64,000 bases of DNA from Ophiura sarsii. Lineage: Eukaryota; Echinodermata; Ophiuroidea; Amphilepidida; Ophiuridae. The notes under the pieces were generated by a model. The model searched no databases. It saw only the letters and a program-made list of their open reading frames with translations, and was not told the DNA's origin. Made by a program: the position numbers and the translations under genes. Location of the stretch: assembly GCA_035610835.1 (NCBI GenBank), contig CM069458.1, positions 32,017,449 through 32,081,448 of the forward strand. The letters are read 5' to 3'. Below, piece after piece: positions 26,203 through 37,885 of the stretch. Numbering within the stretch: position 1 is the stretch's first letter; each line of letters begins with the position of its first letter.

Positions 26203-27562
26203 GTTCAACAACGACTAGGGATTTGAACGCCATTTCATAAATAGACAATGCAAATAAGAACATATCTAATGCAGGCCTACGGTACTTCATTATTAACAAT
26301 TTCATTCAATTTTCGAGAAACTAAAATGACCAAACTAACCTATAATTAAGTTCCTGTAAGTTTCAAAACTCGATGAAAACAGTTGGCCTTGTTATTCCAA
26401 AAACAACACACATTGCGACTGCGATCGCGTATCGCGTGAAAACATTATTCACGTGGTGCGGATATCGGTGCGATGGTTGCCCATAGCAGCGTTGTTTAAC
26501 TCAAATCAACAATGATTCGCTACTGTACTCAAGGTATGGGGGAGTTGTTGACTAATAATCAACAATATCGTTTTATCAAGAGCAATCAAGCCAAATATCT
26601 TACAAACTGCAGCAACAACAGAATGAAATGTTTACCACTTTATTCACCCACACAGTTGAAGCTATTAATTAAACTTTTATTATGATTTGAATAAATACAC
26701 GAGTTATATTTGGGTAACAAAGTGCCCATTTCTCTGACTCAACCTGTACACAATTCGTGATTTTTCATCCGTGTAGCAACGAACATTATCGCAAGAGCAC
26801 ATTGACGTCGCCGGATAGTACCAATTCACTCGCGGGCATCTCAAAATCGAGTTATAAGAAAGCGCAATGTATAATTGGATATTTGATTTTAAGGTGCTGC
26901 AGCAGCTTCTCATAGAATCTTATTACCGATATTTACATGATGGGAGGCTGTCCGTGGTTGTAGAAAGACATCTACTGGGTCTATTATCGGATAACGACCA
27001 CGGGAATGCTAATATCATTTAATCTTTTTCCGCGGGCGATATAAGGGTTTTATAATCGTGTCTCAATGAACTTGATATATTTATTCATACTTGTTTCAAC
27101 GATAATAAAAACATATGGATGAAATATGATATATAAGAGGCTTGTTTGGCTTTGTCCTTTTACATACATGGCTACGAAATTAATACACTATGCTTCCCCA
27201 GACTATTATATTACTGTGTACTTTGCGAGAATAACAGTTTGCAAAACTCGTCACACAAATTCCTATGACAATCAAAATATGAACAATACAAATACTACAT
27301 TGAACAATGCATTATACACCTATCAGTTGTAAGACGCACCCTATGACCCCCGGGAGTGGTGCGTCACTTTACCGAGGTGCGTCGACTTCTCATGTACCAT
27401 GACGCACCCTGTGTCAAAAAAACGACGGACCATTGCCTTCCAAATACGCACCCTCCGTCAATTTTTGGACGCACCATTGGTGGATTCTGACGGACCATGA
27501 CGACGCACCCCGTCGTCAGATATCGTTGACTATAACTGGATAAAACACGATGACTACTGGAA

Positions 27563-28400
27563 ATGAAACTACTTTTAATTCACGGGGGATCTGCCCTTAT
27601 TCGATGTTGTCAACCCTGGCCCTCGAATAATTATATAGACTCCGGACCGGGATCGGGATGGACCATGGACGGAACCAGGAGGAGAACTTTTATATGCACA
27701 ATGTTGTCTGACTGGTCTGGTCTAACATTCATAAAATATTTAACTGATTATCATAAACGTCAGGATGAGGATGAAACAATTTCGAGAACATTCTGCCCAT
27801 TCTGCTTTCGACCCGTTCAGTGGCGTAACCAGGAGGTGGGGTGGGGTGGGGGACTGGGGGTGGGGGACTGGGGGTGGGGTGGGCGGCGGGGCATCCTTCA
27901 TCCCTTTATGTTATACATGTAGGCTTGCGCTTATGCAATAAGGTAAGTAGAAAATTGGGTTCTCGAACGGTGTATAACCAAAATTGGGTTCTCGAAAGTG
28001 TATTTAAACATTTGAACTTCGGATTGGAAATTACACCTTCTATAAACCATCAAAGGATTGAAGGGAGCACTTTAAAAATACCAAAAACATTTCTAATTTA
28101 ATCATCAATATCACCCATATACTTCGAGAAAAGGCACCTAAAAAGGCGGAACATACACGTACCGCTATTGTGATAAGTCCCCCCGGGGCTCCCCCCTCCC
28201 ACCGTTATGCCCCCCCCCCAAAAAAAAAAAATGAAATTACAAACTCGATGTGAACTTTTGTAAACTAAAACAAATAGTCAGATATGCCCCCCCCCCCCCC
28301 CCCTGATGATCCACATGCGATGCCCCCTAAATTTGACTAAAATTGCATGGACAACACGGCCACGGGTGATTACGAGTGGTTCCCCCGGTAGAGTAGTCTC
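27563..28400. other. G- and C-rich low-complexity stretch, no gene
   Basis: cagtggcgtaaccaggag at 27818 resembles a hAT-type end. A matching ctacgccactg lies at 29748-29758, but no 8-bp duplication links them. The rest is G-rich (27835-27890) and C-rich (28180-28303). ORFs here are unrecognised. Confidence 0.4.
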
Positions 28401-28403
28401 AGG

Positions 28404-28550
28404 CCAAGACTAGGCATGTTTGTACTTCAATGCATTTCTCATAGTGATTCTAAATAGGGTATTGAAAGTCAATACAATATTTTTAAAAAAAACCCATTTT
28501 GAACTTTTGGAATGTCGTCTGCAGACGCCTGCCGCGTGGAAAGTGTTAAG
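28404..28550 (+). mobile_element. MITE of the CACGCGG family, one end
   Basis: Contains aagactaggcatgtttgtac, then gtgattctaaatagggtatt, then gtcgtctgcagacgcctgcc and gcgtggaaagtgttaag. It is truncated on the left relative to 36241-36458. Confidence 0.75.
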
Positions 28551-30031
28551 CATCCGCGTGAATGTTAACAGGTACTTGCAGATTTTGAAAAGGTATAAAG
28601 CGTGGATCTATGCCAAGTAATATAGCTCTCGATTTACATTGAAATGTAGGCGTTTTCAAAATCATACTTTTCAAAACCTGTTCTTATAGAAAGTTATTTA
28701 AACATAGATGGAAGATATGGATGGGGAAGTTAGTATTTGCTATTCAAACTATATTCGTCTCTGATTAAAATCGCTCTTCATAGAAATACCTGTATATTCT
28801 TTTGCACTGTGATGAAGCAAGTTCTCAAAATTCATAAATAAAACGACTCGGCCCCCCCCCCCCCCCCCCCCCCCCCCCATATGCGTGAAGTATTGATTTG
28901 AAAATAGGTGCTTGTTGTCAATCAAACACATACATGTAGGTTCGAGTTAAAGCTGGCCTACCACATACGAACTGGTCATACAAGTCCACTTGATGACAGA
29001 CTGTACAGAGTTAAAAAGGTAGATGTTCCGATTTTCAACTTGAAGTTTTCTATTCTACATGAAAGGTCATCCTTAAAAAACGTCGTGTCCCAAAACTTGA
29101 GATGCATAGCTATTATGGGTCTTATTTTAGACGCACAAGATGCTGTGATCTGTACCCATTGAGTAGTACACAAACTATATCGGTGGTAACCACCATTCGC
29201 GGTAATTCAACGCTATTTCGTCGATTTCTCTGTCATTATACCGAATTAGGCCGTCAAATTTCAGTATGATGATGAGAAAAATACGAGCTTTCATATGATA
29301 TGAAAATCTCCGTATGTTTGAAATAATTCTGTGTTACGAAAATGTGATCGGGTCATCTATCTACCTTTAATATTCTATTTGAAATGTTTAAATTTTCCCC
29401 GGAATTTTCAACTTGGCTTCTTTTCTCAAACTAGTGATAATTATCGCAAACCAAAATTCGGAGGCAAGTGACATTCTAACAATATCACAATTGGGCCTAT
29501 TGAAATTTCTGAATATTGGTATCGCCATGAGAAATGCCTTAAAATAAGTATAAATTTGCCTAGTAGTAGGCCTAGTTAGGTAATTAATTATTGAGATAGA
29601 CTTTTCATTCGTAATACATGAAACTTGACTAGAGGGAAGGGGGAGGTCATGAGTTGTCATATATGCCTATATACACACAACTTCCGGAGAGGTGGGGGGA
29701 AAAACTGTCAGAGGGACATTTTACACTTCCTCACCACCCCTCGGTAGCTACGCCACTGCTATGCAGCCTATCGCTACCGCTGCATTACTAGGGTCTTAAA
29801 GCTGAGTTTGTGGCAGCCTGAGCCGGAAATGATATCGGGAAGTACGCCAATAATGTACAAACGAATTTTTAAGGACATTTAACATGATACAACTTATGAC
29901 ATTCTCCGATCCAAGGAGTTAAAACCATTGTCAGACTGCACATACCAGCTATCTTGATCTTCAATCACGGTAGCGAAACTATAAACTATCAATGTGTCTT
30001 TATGTTCTTTTTTGTTGTTGGATAAGGACCC

Positions 30032-31210
30032 GGGGGGGGGGGGGGGGGGGGTTACTCGCCTAAGATGGTATACGGGGGCGTGCCGCTCTATCTAATGGGT
30101 AGCTTTTTGGGCACAAAATCCCTAAACATAGAGTATGATTTTGTGCTGGAAATCCCTAATGATGGGGTCACTTTTTACAAGTCACTCTTAGAAGGTCAGG
30201 ATCATATATGAGACGAAAAGGATCAATTTTGATCCAGAAGCGGTATCACATATGAGCTTACCCTTTCCGGATCAAAGTGATCCGACAAGCAGGATCAAAA
30301 AGTTTTGATCCGAAATGGGATCAAATATTTCTGTCAAATGATACTGAAACGGATCAAAATAATGATCCTGCTTGTCGGATCACTTTGATCCGGAAAGGGT
30401 AAGCTCATATGTGATACCGCTTCTGGATCAAAATTGATCCTTTTCGTCTCATATTTGATCCTGACCTTCTAAGAGACCCACTGCAGACTATATATCGAGT
30501 ACAGTAAGCTTACTACATCGTGTAGCCCTAGTACATCGCAGTGATCGTGACATTTTGTGAGGAGCATTTTGACCGAAAATCGTACTGATGGCACTGGTCA
30601 GGTACAAGAAATTTGTTCACAAGAATAGAGCATGTTCAAACATAAAAAATAAAACTACTTTACCGACAAAATCATGTAACATTTTACAGATTAGACTGGA
30701 TAACTTACCGCGGTATTTCACCCTTTTGTTTCAATGGCGACCGAATTCAACAGATCGTCTGCTTGTCGTCTATCGGTTTGCGAAAGAGTGACGTCAGTCA
30801 CCTATTGACCAATGAACTTTTTCATCGAATTGATCCGGAAATCAGATCAAAGTTGATCGAGGTGAATTTGATCCGTTTGTTGATATCTATCTGGAAACGG
30901 ATCAAAACGATCCGAAAACGGATCAAAACGATCCGAAAATGATCCTTAAAGGATCAAAACAAAGTGAGCCGGAAATCTACTCATGTATTTGATCCTGACC
31001 TTCATAGAGTGTGGGTCTATTTTCGCGATTTTTGCAAAAATTAGGTCTATTTTCCCGATAATTTGCGAAAATTGGGTCTAAAATGAAGCAAAACCCCTAA
31101 AAATGGGTACCGTTTTTTCCAAAAAACACCCTGAAAGGGTAGGGGTTTTGAATCTCCAGCGGCACCCCCCACCCCGACCAAACCAAATCCGAGTACCGGG
31201 GGCTGTGGCC
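30032..31210. repeat. Dispersed G-run/gggtctattt repeat, split by an insertion
   Basis: After a poly-G run comes ttactcgcctaagatggta, then gtatgattttgtgctggaaa, then degenerate units of gggtctattttcgcgaattt, ending near atgggtaccgttttttc. A second copy lies at about 31779-32230 in the same order. The first copy is interrupted by the ggatca element at 30183-31011. Confidence 0.75.
30183..31011. mobile_element. Element with reiterated ggatca/tgatcc
   Basis: Ends are CACTCTTAGAAGGTCAGGAT and the reverse complement ...TGATCCTGACCTTCATAGAGTG. The left 295 bp (to 30478) is itself a near-perfect palindrome. Words ggatca and tgatcc recur throughout both subterminal parts. The CACTCTTAGAA end resembles CACTCTCAGAA at 9702. 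The second copy of the host repeat (31930-31950) lacks it. No clean TA duplication was seen. Confidence 0.75.
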
Positions 31211-31287
31211 TGTGATCAAGGGAGTGGTCATAACCAGTCATATCGGAGACTGTCATTTCATTTCGGTGATTTCGGTGATGGGGACAA

Positions 31288-31436
31288 CAGTGGCGGATCC
31301 AGGATTAAAATTGACGGGGTGGGGCTGACCAAGACTGTTTTGTAATTGGTACCAAATCGTAAAAGGTCCCCAACATGAAAGGTACAGTGATACACAAAAA
31401 AAGGTATATTGTCAAATTTTACGAGGGGCGCCCGCC

Positions 31437-31471
<35 letters not shown>

Positions 31472-31493
31472 CCGGACGGTGTATCCGCCACTG
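31288..31493. mobile_element. hAT-like MITE, CAGTGGCGGATCC ends
   Basis: Begins CAGTGGCGGATCC and ends GTATCCGCCACTG. CAGTGGCG-type ends are known for hAT elements. The right subterminal part is a 31-bp poly-C run. No intact 8-bp target duplication. Confidence 0.6.
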
Positions 31494-31541
31494 GACAGGG
31501 TGGAAAGCCTGGCAGGGGATGCCCCGGCTCTCTCAGCTGGG

Positions 31542-31580
31542 CCTGGCCTCGAATGTATTTTAAATACATTCGAGGCCAGG
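31542..31580. repeat. Perfect palindrome, 19-bp arms and 1-base loop
   Basis: cctggcctcgaatgtattt, one t, then the exact complement. A second perfect hairpin follows at 31585-31607 (aagggttgtt, loop aat, aacaaccctt). Together they form two adjacent stems. Confidence 0.9.
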
Positions 31581-31778
31581 TGTTAAGGGTTGTTAATAAC
31601 AACCCTTATCACCATTTGGCCTTATTTCCGGGCGGCTGGGCTCTATTAAAAATAGTGTTTTGTTTTGTTCAAATCAAATATCTCCCAGTTTTTTTTTCTC
31701 TCCTTTAATACCCGACTTTTTGTTGTTTGATGTCTGTGTCCGTGAGCTTGATTGACAAATTATGTGTGACCTTTCTTC

Positions 31779-32230
31779 GGGGGGGGGGGGGGGGGGGGGG
31801 GGGCGGTGGGAGGGTACTCGCCTAAGCGGTGGCGCTACATGTAGTGCCGCTTAGTCGCTTTTTGCTTAAAAAAACATAATGGGGTATGATTTTGTGATGG
31901 AAAATCTCTAAAAATAAAAAAATTGCCCCACTTGCTACAGATGGTTCTATTTTAAAATCCTTACAAATGGGTATATTTTCACGAATTGCGTAGATTGGGT
32001 CTAGTTTTCCACAAAGAAAATCATATAAATGGGTGTATTTTTGCGAATGCGAAATGTTGGTCTATTTTCCAGATAATTTGCGAACGGGGTCTATATTAAA
32101 ATGAAGCAAAATCCTTAGAAATGGGTACCGTTTTTTTCAAAAAATCACCTTTTAGAAATGGGTAGGCCTATGTTTTTTATTTGAATCTCCTGCCGCACAT
32201 CCCCGACCAAATTCAATTCCGGGGGCCTGT
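31779..32230. repeat. Second copy of the G-run/gggtctattt repeat
   Basis: Same block order as 30032-31210 without the ggatca insertion: poly-G, actcgcctaagcggtgg, ggtatgattttgtgatggaa, degenerate gggtctattttcc units, gggtaccgtttttttc, ccccgaccaaattcaattcc. Confidence 0.75.
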
Positions 32231-33355
32231 CCTACTACCTCTGTGTTCTTAGATTGTTCTGCGCTTGTGCGGAAGAGCGCAATGCTGATCCCCTATCTTA
32301 TACCATGAAGATGCTTGTATACGTGACACTTCTCTTAAAATGAAAGGTTCTCGGTCTACTGCGGTTCCTTGTTTTTTTCGTTTGCCAAACTCTTGTATTG
32401 ATGATCGAGTGATTTCAGGCATTTTAGAACATGCGGTATAAAATATCGGAGTGATGTTTGCGGTATTAAAGTGGAGCCTGGTTGGCGGTATTAAGGAGTT
32501 ATGTGGTATAGTAGCCCTATAGCGTATATTTAAAGGTCGTATTTTGTTGTTCGTAAACAGATGTACACTGTGACGCACCCATGTAAAGTGACGGACCTTG
32601 ACGCACCCTCCGTCATTTTTTTGACGGACCAAAGGCTGCCACTGACGTACCCTCCGTCAAAAAAATTTGGTAAACGACGCACCCACGACGCACCTCTCCC
32701 GGGGGTCATAGGGTGCGTCTTACAACTGATAGGTGTATTAGTCTCAGTGACATTTTGAGGGTATATGACACATGAGGATTCCTAATAGTTCTATGCATGG
32801 TGCCATCGTTAAAATGAGAGTGAAAGTTCTATCTAGTCCAGAGCCCAAAGATCCGCAATATACAAATCATATATTTTGCCGTTGTTAATGTTGCTGTCAT
32901 GTTTTTAAAATAAATGACAGTTGATTCCTCTTTTAAGCAGGCAGAGCATAGTTACATTATGAATAGCTTTGTAACATGAAATTAAATATCAATTTTCCCT
33001 TTCGGAGACAACTGGTCTGTTTTGACGGTATAATCTTAGTTATACAACGTATGTGACCTTGGGTCACATCAAATGGTTATCAAATGGTTATCTAAGTGCA
33101 AATTGGAACAACAAATTTGTCCTCGCTTAACAAGTTGTGTCTCGCATTATCATCGATAACGGTAAAACTAATGTATTGAATCATTAGCATGGAATATAAA
33201 CCAACTAGAAAAAGGAAAATGGATAAAAGGACTCATTTAATCTTCATCACCTTTCTGGTGATTGTGTGCCTCCAGTGTGAATCGAATCAATCGTTTACGC
33301 AAAACGAACAATTCGAATGGTTGCACAAATTGGCGAAAATCGTCTCACACACTTA

Positions 33356-33664
33356 GGGGCGATATCCAAACACTACAGTGATTTTAAAGCATTTTTCTAG
33401 CGATTTTACAACGATATTCCAACGGTATTTCGTTCTATTGTTAAAAGCATCGGAAAAAGATCGGTGATTAACTAGAAACCTCTCTACTTATCTGGCGTTA
33501 ACAATAGAACTATTGTAGTACTCTCGATGGCTGCATTAGTGAAGCAGACAGATCAAAGGCGCAAGGAAGGTTGTGTTATATTCTTTAAGAAATACTATAA
33601 TATAGTATTTCTTAAATCGCTAGAAAAATGCTTTAAAATCACTGTAGAGTTTGGATATCGCCCC
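33356..33664. mobile_element. PIF/Harbinger-like MITE
   Basis: Termini GGGGCGATATCCAAACACTA and complement, with arms extending about 50 bp to ctagcgattt. TTA duplicated at 33353-33355 and 33665-33667. The 3-bp TWA target and G-rich end are the known Harbinger pattern. Flanks rejoin to the uninterrupted order in copies A-C (tatagttgaatggacata). Confidence 0.85.
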
Positions 33665-34599
33665 TTAATATAGTTGAATGAACATATATATTAACCAGAA
33701 GAGTAAACGGAACGAAATAAGCTTTTAATAGCCAGTATTTTAATCATTGTATACTTTTACGAAGATAAAATTGTCTCCATTTATATTAATGATTATCATT
33801 ATTATATCTACTAATGACCGTAGGATCTCTGATATGCTAATTATAAATCTAACAGCGCTCTCACTTTTTCACGCTTATTGGCATACCTGTTCCCCATTTA
33901 GGCAGCTGTTTTCGCCCCTGGGCACTATTTAGGTCGATAAATAAAATAAAAAAAATTTGTGTACGAGGTGCAATGGATTGGTCACATTCGTTCATTTCAA
34001 CAACAACAAAATACCATCCCTGAAGAATAATATTTCCCGATAGGTATGTCCTTTCATACAAAAGATTAAATGGTATAATTTCGTATAATTTACTCAATCT
34101 TTTCATCTGATAATCAACGTAAGTGTCGTTCACCGGAAGTAAGAAATTATACCGGAAGTAGCTCCCATTGATGTAGGTATCAATGCCCTTTTTCTTCGGG
34201 AATGCACGTAGGGGTTTTCTAATCGTGAATCGCTTTAGTTTTCAGGAAATCAAGAAAAGCGTAGTCCAATGACAATGATCAATGGGGGCTTTTAATGAAG
34301 TCAATCACATTCCGAGGTTACATCCGACTCGAGTGACATTCTTAGTCCTTTTATCATGTTTTAAGTACAAATGTAACAGGGTTCCAAGATCATTCTTCAG
34401 AATATGAAATACCATCAAATTAAAAACAAACACACAATAAATATAAAGAAACATTAACGACCGGTATAATCCTCAGCGCGCAATTTCAAGACACTTTAAT
34501 CAAGATACATTTACATCATTGCCTATATATCAAATTAAAGCAGACGCTAAAAGTAACGTTTAGCGATGTGAATGAGAAAATTATTCTTGTCTGCGGAAG

Positions 34600-34700
34600 C
34601 CAACATCTCGTTCATCATACGCTCAGTATGCCGAGATGAGGTGTGATAATGTCAACATGGTAAAGTAGGCTTGATCTCTTAACTCGCCTACAGCAATCCA
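34600..34700. other. Second conserved block of the tandem unit
   Basis: ttcatcatacgctcagtatg, then ccgagatgaggtgtgataat and gtaggcttgatctctta are kept almost unchanged in D, A (about 11523-11600) and B (about 17325-17400). Sequence around it in D has diverged strongly. No conserved ORF was found. Confidence 0.5.
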
Positions 34701-35059
34701 TTACCGTCGAAGTAGATCGAAAATATCAACTCCGGACTAGCCACAAGTAGTTGTTGTACACATATTGTTGAGAGAGCGTCAGCTAATCAAACTTATCAAA
34801 TGTCAACGTACAGACTGTGTTATATACGACCGTATAACCGGATTTGTGCTAACTATAAGGAACACAGGTTCTTGTCGCTTAACGACTGGACATTTAGGAA
34901 CTATTTTAGTACCATGTTGTGACGAGATTGTCTTACATAACGTGAAGTGGCAATATGGATAATTTTGAAGGATATTTTCGTGGAACGGAAACTAGAATTA
35001 TGTAGGTTTCTCTATTCAGAGCGACGTAGACTATGTCTCTAATAAAGGAATAGGTAGCA

Positions 35060-36240
35060 GTACAACATTTTAAGAAATTATGCGTTTTTGATGAGACCTT
35101 TTAAAAATATTAATTGCTCGCAAAACAAAAATATAAACACCAAATTGTTTTATCTGTGTGTTTCCAGGTATGATGTTTTTTGGAAAAGGATTCTGAGCTA
35201 CCGTATAGACGGTCAGATATAACTTGCAAGTTAATGAGGAGTACTTTGGTACAAATTCCTTTGACAAACACCACCGTTTGATGTTTTTGGAAATAGAATC
35301 CAGTCGGACTCTATTCAGGGTTTTTGTAACAGTTGAAACGTTGACTAGTCAGTATCAACCTGCCTATGTATTTATATTCGACAGGCAGTAGAGGCGTAAA
35401 CCATCACTTTAATTGTAGGGATGTGGGGGTGGTAAAAAGAATGAACTAGTTTGGCCTCTCAAAACTGTCATTTTGTATTCAGCATAACCACGTATTCAAT
35501 GTTAATGTGCGTTCTAAATACTACATCCTGCCAGCATATTAGGAGCAATATTTGGACTTGAACAAGTTTGACATGTTGTCGTGCAAGTTAACTTTTAGGG
35601 TGCATAAACAATTTATGAGATTGTAATATGTACATGGATGGGATATTTGGAAGTGAGCGATTTGACAGGTTCATTTAAATCTGATAGATAAACACATCTA
35701 TATCAGATGAAACTGGTAGCTTTTGAGCTTTCTCAAACAAAAAATAGTTGCTGGAGGGCCTTAAGCAACACTGACACTCCTTTAAAAGCATTGCTGTTGT
35801 CGGCCCTTACCTACGCATACATGGTAAATATAGTTTGGTAGCAGACCTTTCTGTGATCTTATTTGGTTAGAAATCATTTTTCTTTTTTAATTCTTCCGGT
35901 GTTTATTTTATCTGAGGCACGGGTTCTAAGAGCATTATAAGTGCGGTTTTCCCATCAACTTTCAACATCTTGAGTACAAAGCACGTCATTGCATGTCCGT
36001 AGGCACCTAATGCAGCGTTTTATGAATAGAAGTAGGATAAATTTGATAAGCAATGTATAATCCCACAAAGACATGCATCGAATAATTATTTACAAGTGAT
36101 GATGTGTCGCTTCGTCGTAAAGCATCCACTCACGATTTCAACGTGATTATTTTTCCAACGATATTTGTATGAATGTTATCCGTCATGGCAAATCGTCGAT
36201 GAACTGCTGAATGCAAAATGTGAATGCATTATCGCTTATC
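35060..36240. other. Unique-looking sequence, no gene seen
   Basis: No repeats with defined ends and no ORF of convincing composition. Confidence 0.4.
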
Positions 36241-36458
36241 TTAACACTTTCTACGCGGCTATTTGCTTTACCATAAATAAAACAGATTTTTCAGAAACCT
36301 TTCCCAAATTTCTGAACCAATACTAGGCATGTTTGTACTTATTTTAATGCATTTCTCATGGTGATTCCAAATATGGGGATGAAATTCATTAACTATGATA
36401 TTTTTAATTTCTTTTTTGGAAGTGTTGTTTGCAGACGACTACCGCGTGGAAAGTGTTA
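36241..36458. mobile_element. MITE, full-length CACGCGG-family copy
   Basis: Begins TTAACACTTTCTACGCGG and ends CCGCGTGGAAAGTGTTA. The subterminal word gtttgcagacgac is also family-specific. About 218 bp with no coding capacity. Confidence 0.8.
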
Positions 36459-36939
36459 GAATAATCCCAAGACGTAATCAAGCATAACATCACTGTTTAA
36501 GCTAAATTTGTATCAAGACCTATCAACATTACTCTATGGGAATATTTTAACTCAAAATGGTCATCTTGTCTATCGACCGCATCTGAACGAATCACGAATC
36601 ATACAATTGAACTGATAAACCGTTGGCATATTATGCATTTTGTTTGTTTTTGATGTTATTTGATGTATTGTTGTTTATGGAAACAAATGTTTGATTTGAT
36701 TTGATTTCATTTGATGTTATTCCTTCTCCATGAAACCCTCATCTGACGTTGTCGTGTGCGGGCAATGGACGGATGGTGTTTGTCATTGGTGGTAAGAAAC
36801 CATGAAATATGCAATGTTATCATCGACCTTTCAAATTGCTCTTTTCTTATTCCATTCATTATTAAAGTAGTAATCTCGTACTCAGTGCCATTACAGCCCG
36901 AACAATTGAGTACCACTCACGTTGTTTTTGGCGGATAAT

Positions 36940-37090
36940 ATAAGAAGGTTGGTAACGTATTATTATGCATCAGGGAAGTTATCAAGGGGCATTTACGGTC
37001 AGCTTTACCCGAGCAGTCCCTTAAGAACATGGCCGTAGGGAAAGCTGTTTCCAACGATTCACTTACATACATACTAGCATATTGTCCACA
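36940..37090 (-). repeat. Inverted fragment of the tandem unit
   Basis: The minus strand reads gaatcgttggaaacagcttt, then ggccatgttcttaagggact and gtaaagctgacc, matching 4220-4285, 19650-19710 and 23730-23795. Further inverted fragments lie at about 38520-38700 and 41480-41640, in the order expected for an inverted tandem. Confidence 0.75.
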
Positions 37091-37600
37091 GAAGGAAGGT
37101 TTCACAATCAATATGTTTTAGCTGTGACGACAAGTATCAGGTCATTTGAATTGGGTTAAAAAACAGTCATACTTATATCAGTATGTAGAACTATAGTCTT
37201 TTTCATCTTAAACATGTATTTAATTGAGCGACAGTAGTCGCAGACTTAAAAGAGTATGTCATTCGTTTACACTGACCGTTAATACTTATTTAATCCGAAA
37301 AAAGACGCGAAAGAAAATGCATCACTTGATAACTCAACCAGGTGTTTGTAAAGTCCTTAAAAGGCTTACATGGATGGCATACATTGTAATCATGGTAATG
37401 GACACTCTCTCTTTTCAACACTAGTTAGGTATGTTCGCCAACGCCGGGAAATCAGACGAAAATAATTATGAAATCGGAACTAATGTTGTTAAATGTTATT
37501 TTTAAGAAAATATTTCTCTATGGAATCTATACATAAACAAGGATGATGGATTTGTTCTTCTATTTAAATTGGCAGAGAGTGGATGGTGTATATTACCCAA

Positions 37601-37885
37601 TGTGGGCATGTGTGGCGCAGTAGGTAGAGCACTGGACTCATAATATAAAGGTTGTAGGTTCGAGTCCCGCTGTGGTCAACATGTTGTCCTCTTGAGTAAG
37701 GCACTTTCCCGCAATTACTCCTCTCTACCCAGGTATATTTAAATGGGTACCGGCAATTTTCAGTGCTGGAAAGGTAACAGACTCGCTATGGAGGAGGTGT
37801 AGCGAACCCGACACACATCAATATTATAACAAGGAGTGAGTCTGGTCCTATCGCTTTGAGAGAGAGATGGGCACTCCGTCAGCCA
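37601..37885 (+). mobile_element. tRNA-Met-derived SINE
   Basis: The head has a clear A box (tggcgcagtaggtagagcac), an anticodon-loop-like actcataata with CAT, and a B box (ggttcgagtcc), closely resembling an elongator tRNA-Met. The body continues tcttgagtaaggcactttcc, attactcctctctaccc, taaatgggtacc. This is the usual layout of tRNA SINEs with pol III promoters. No clear target duplication was defined. Confidence 0.8.

Larger units (their letters stand above)
27315..32737. mobile_element. 5.4-kb TIR-bounded interval with TTA duplication
   Basis: Left and reversed right termini agree at all but one of about 50 bases (tacacctatcagttgtaaga, then cgcaccctatgacccccggg). Both are followed by gacgcacc/gacggacc reiterations (to about 27530 and from about 32560). 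TTA flanks both ends (27312-27314 and 32738-32740), the pattern known for PIF/Harbinger elements. It interrupts tandem copy D. Inside are other repeats and no recognisable transposase. Two independent half elements remain an alternative. Confidence 0.6.
23515..35060 (+). repeat. Tandem paralogous unit, copy D (most diverged, interrupted)
   Basis: Marker blocks run gtgaaacgttggaaacagct (23727), the core (about 25423), gagttatatttgggtaac (26702), then after the 27315-32737 interval gattgtgtgcctcc (33259), the ctcagtatgccgagatgagg block (34621), and tatcaactccgga (34721). Poly-C, a 714-bp foldback and a Harbinger-like MITE are inserted. Homology fades at about 35060. Confidence 0.8.

Noticed and set aside
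28420..28620. Recurring peptide CRLQTPAAWKVL in several ORFs
   Set aside because: It is the translation of the conserved end of the CACGCGG MITE family, not a protein motif.
27818..29758. Single 1.9-kb hAT element
   Set aside because: Ends resemble cagtggcgta and its complement, but the 8-bp flanks (gacccgtt, ctatgcag) do not match.
31375..31708. Proline- or glycine-rich ORFs
   Set aside because: They are translations of a poly-C run within a hAT-like MITE.
32249..32632. 127-codon minus-strand ORF
   Set aside because: Its N-terminal part is translated from the gacgcacc terminal repeat region. Nothing was recognised in the rest.
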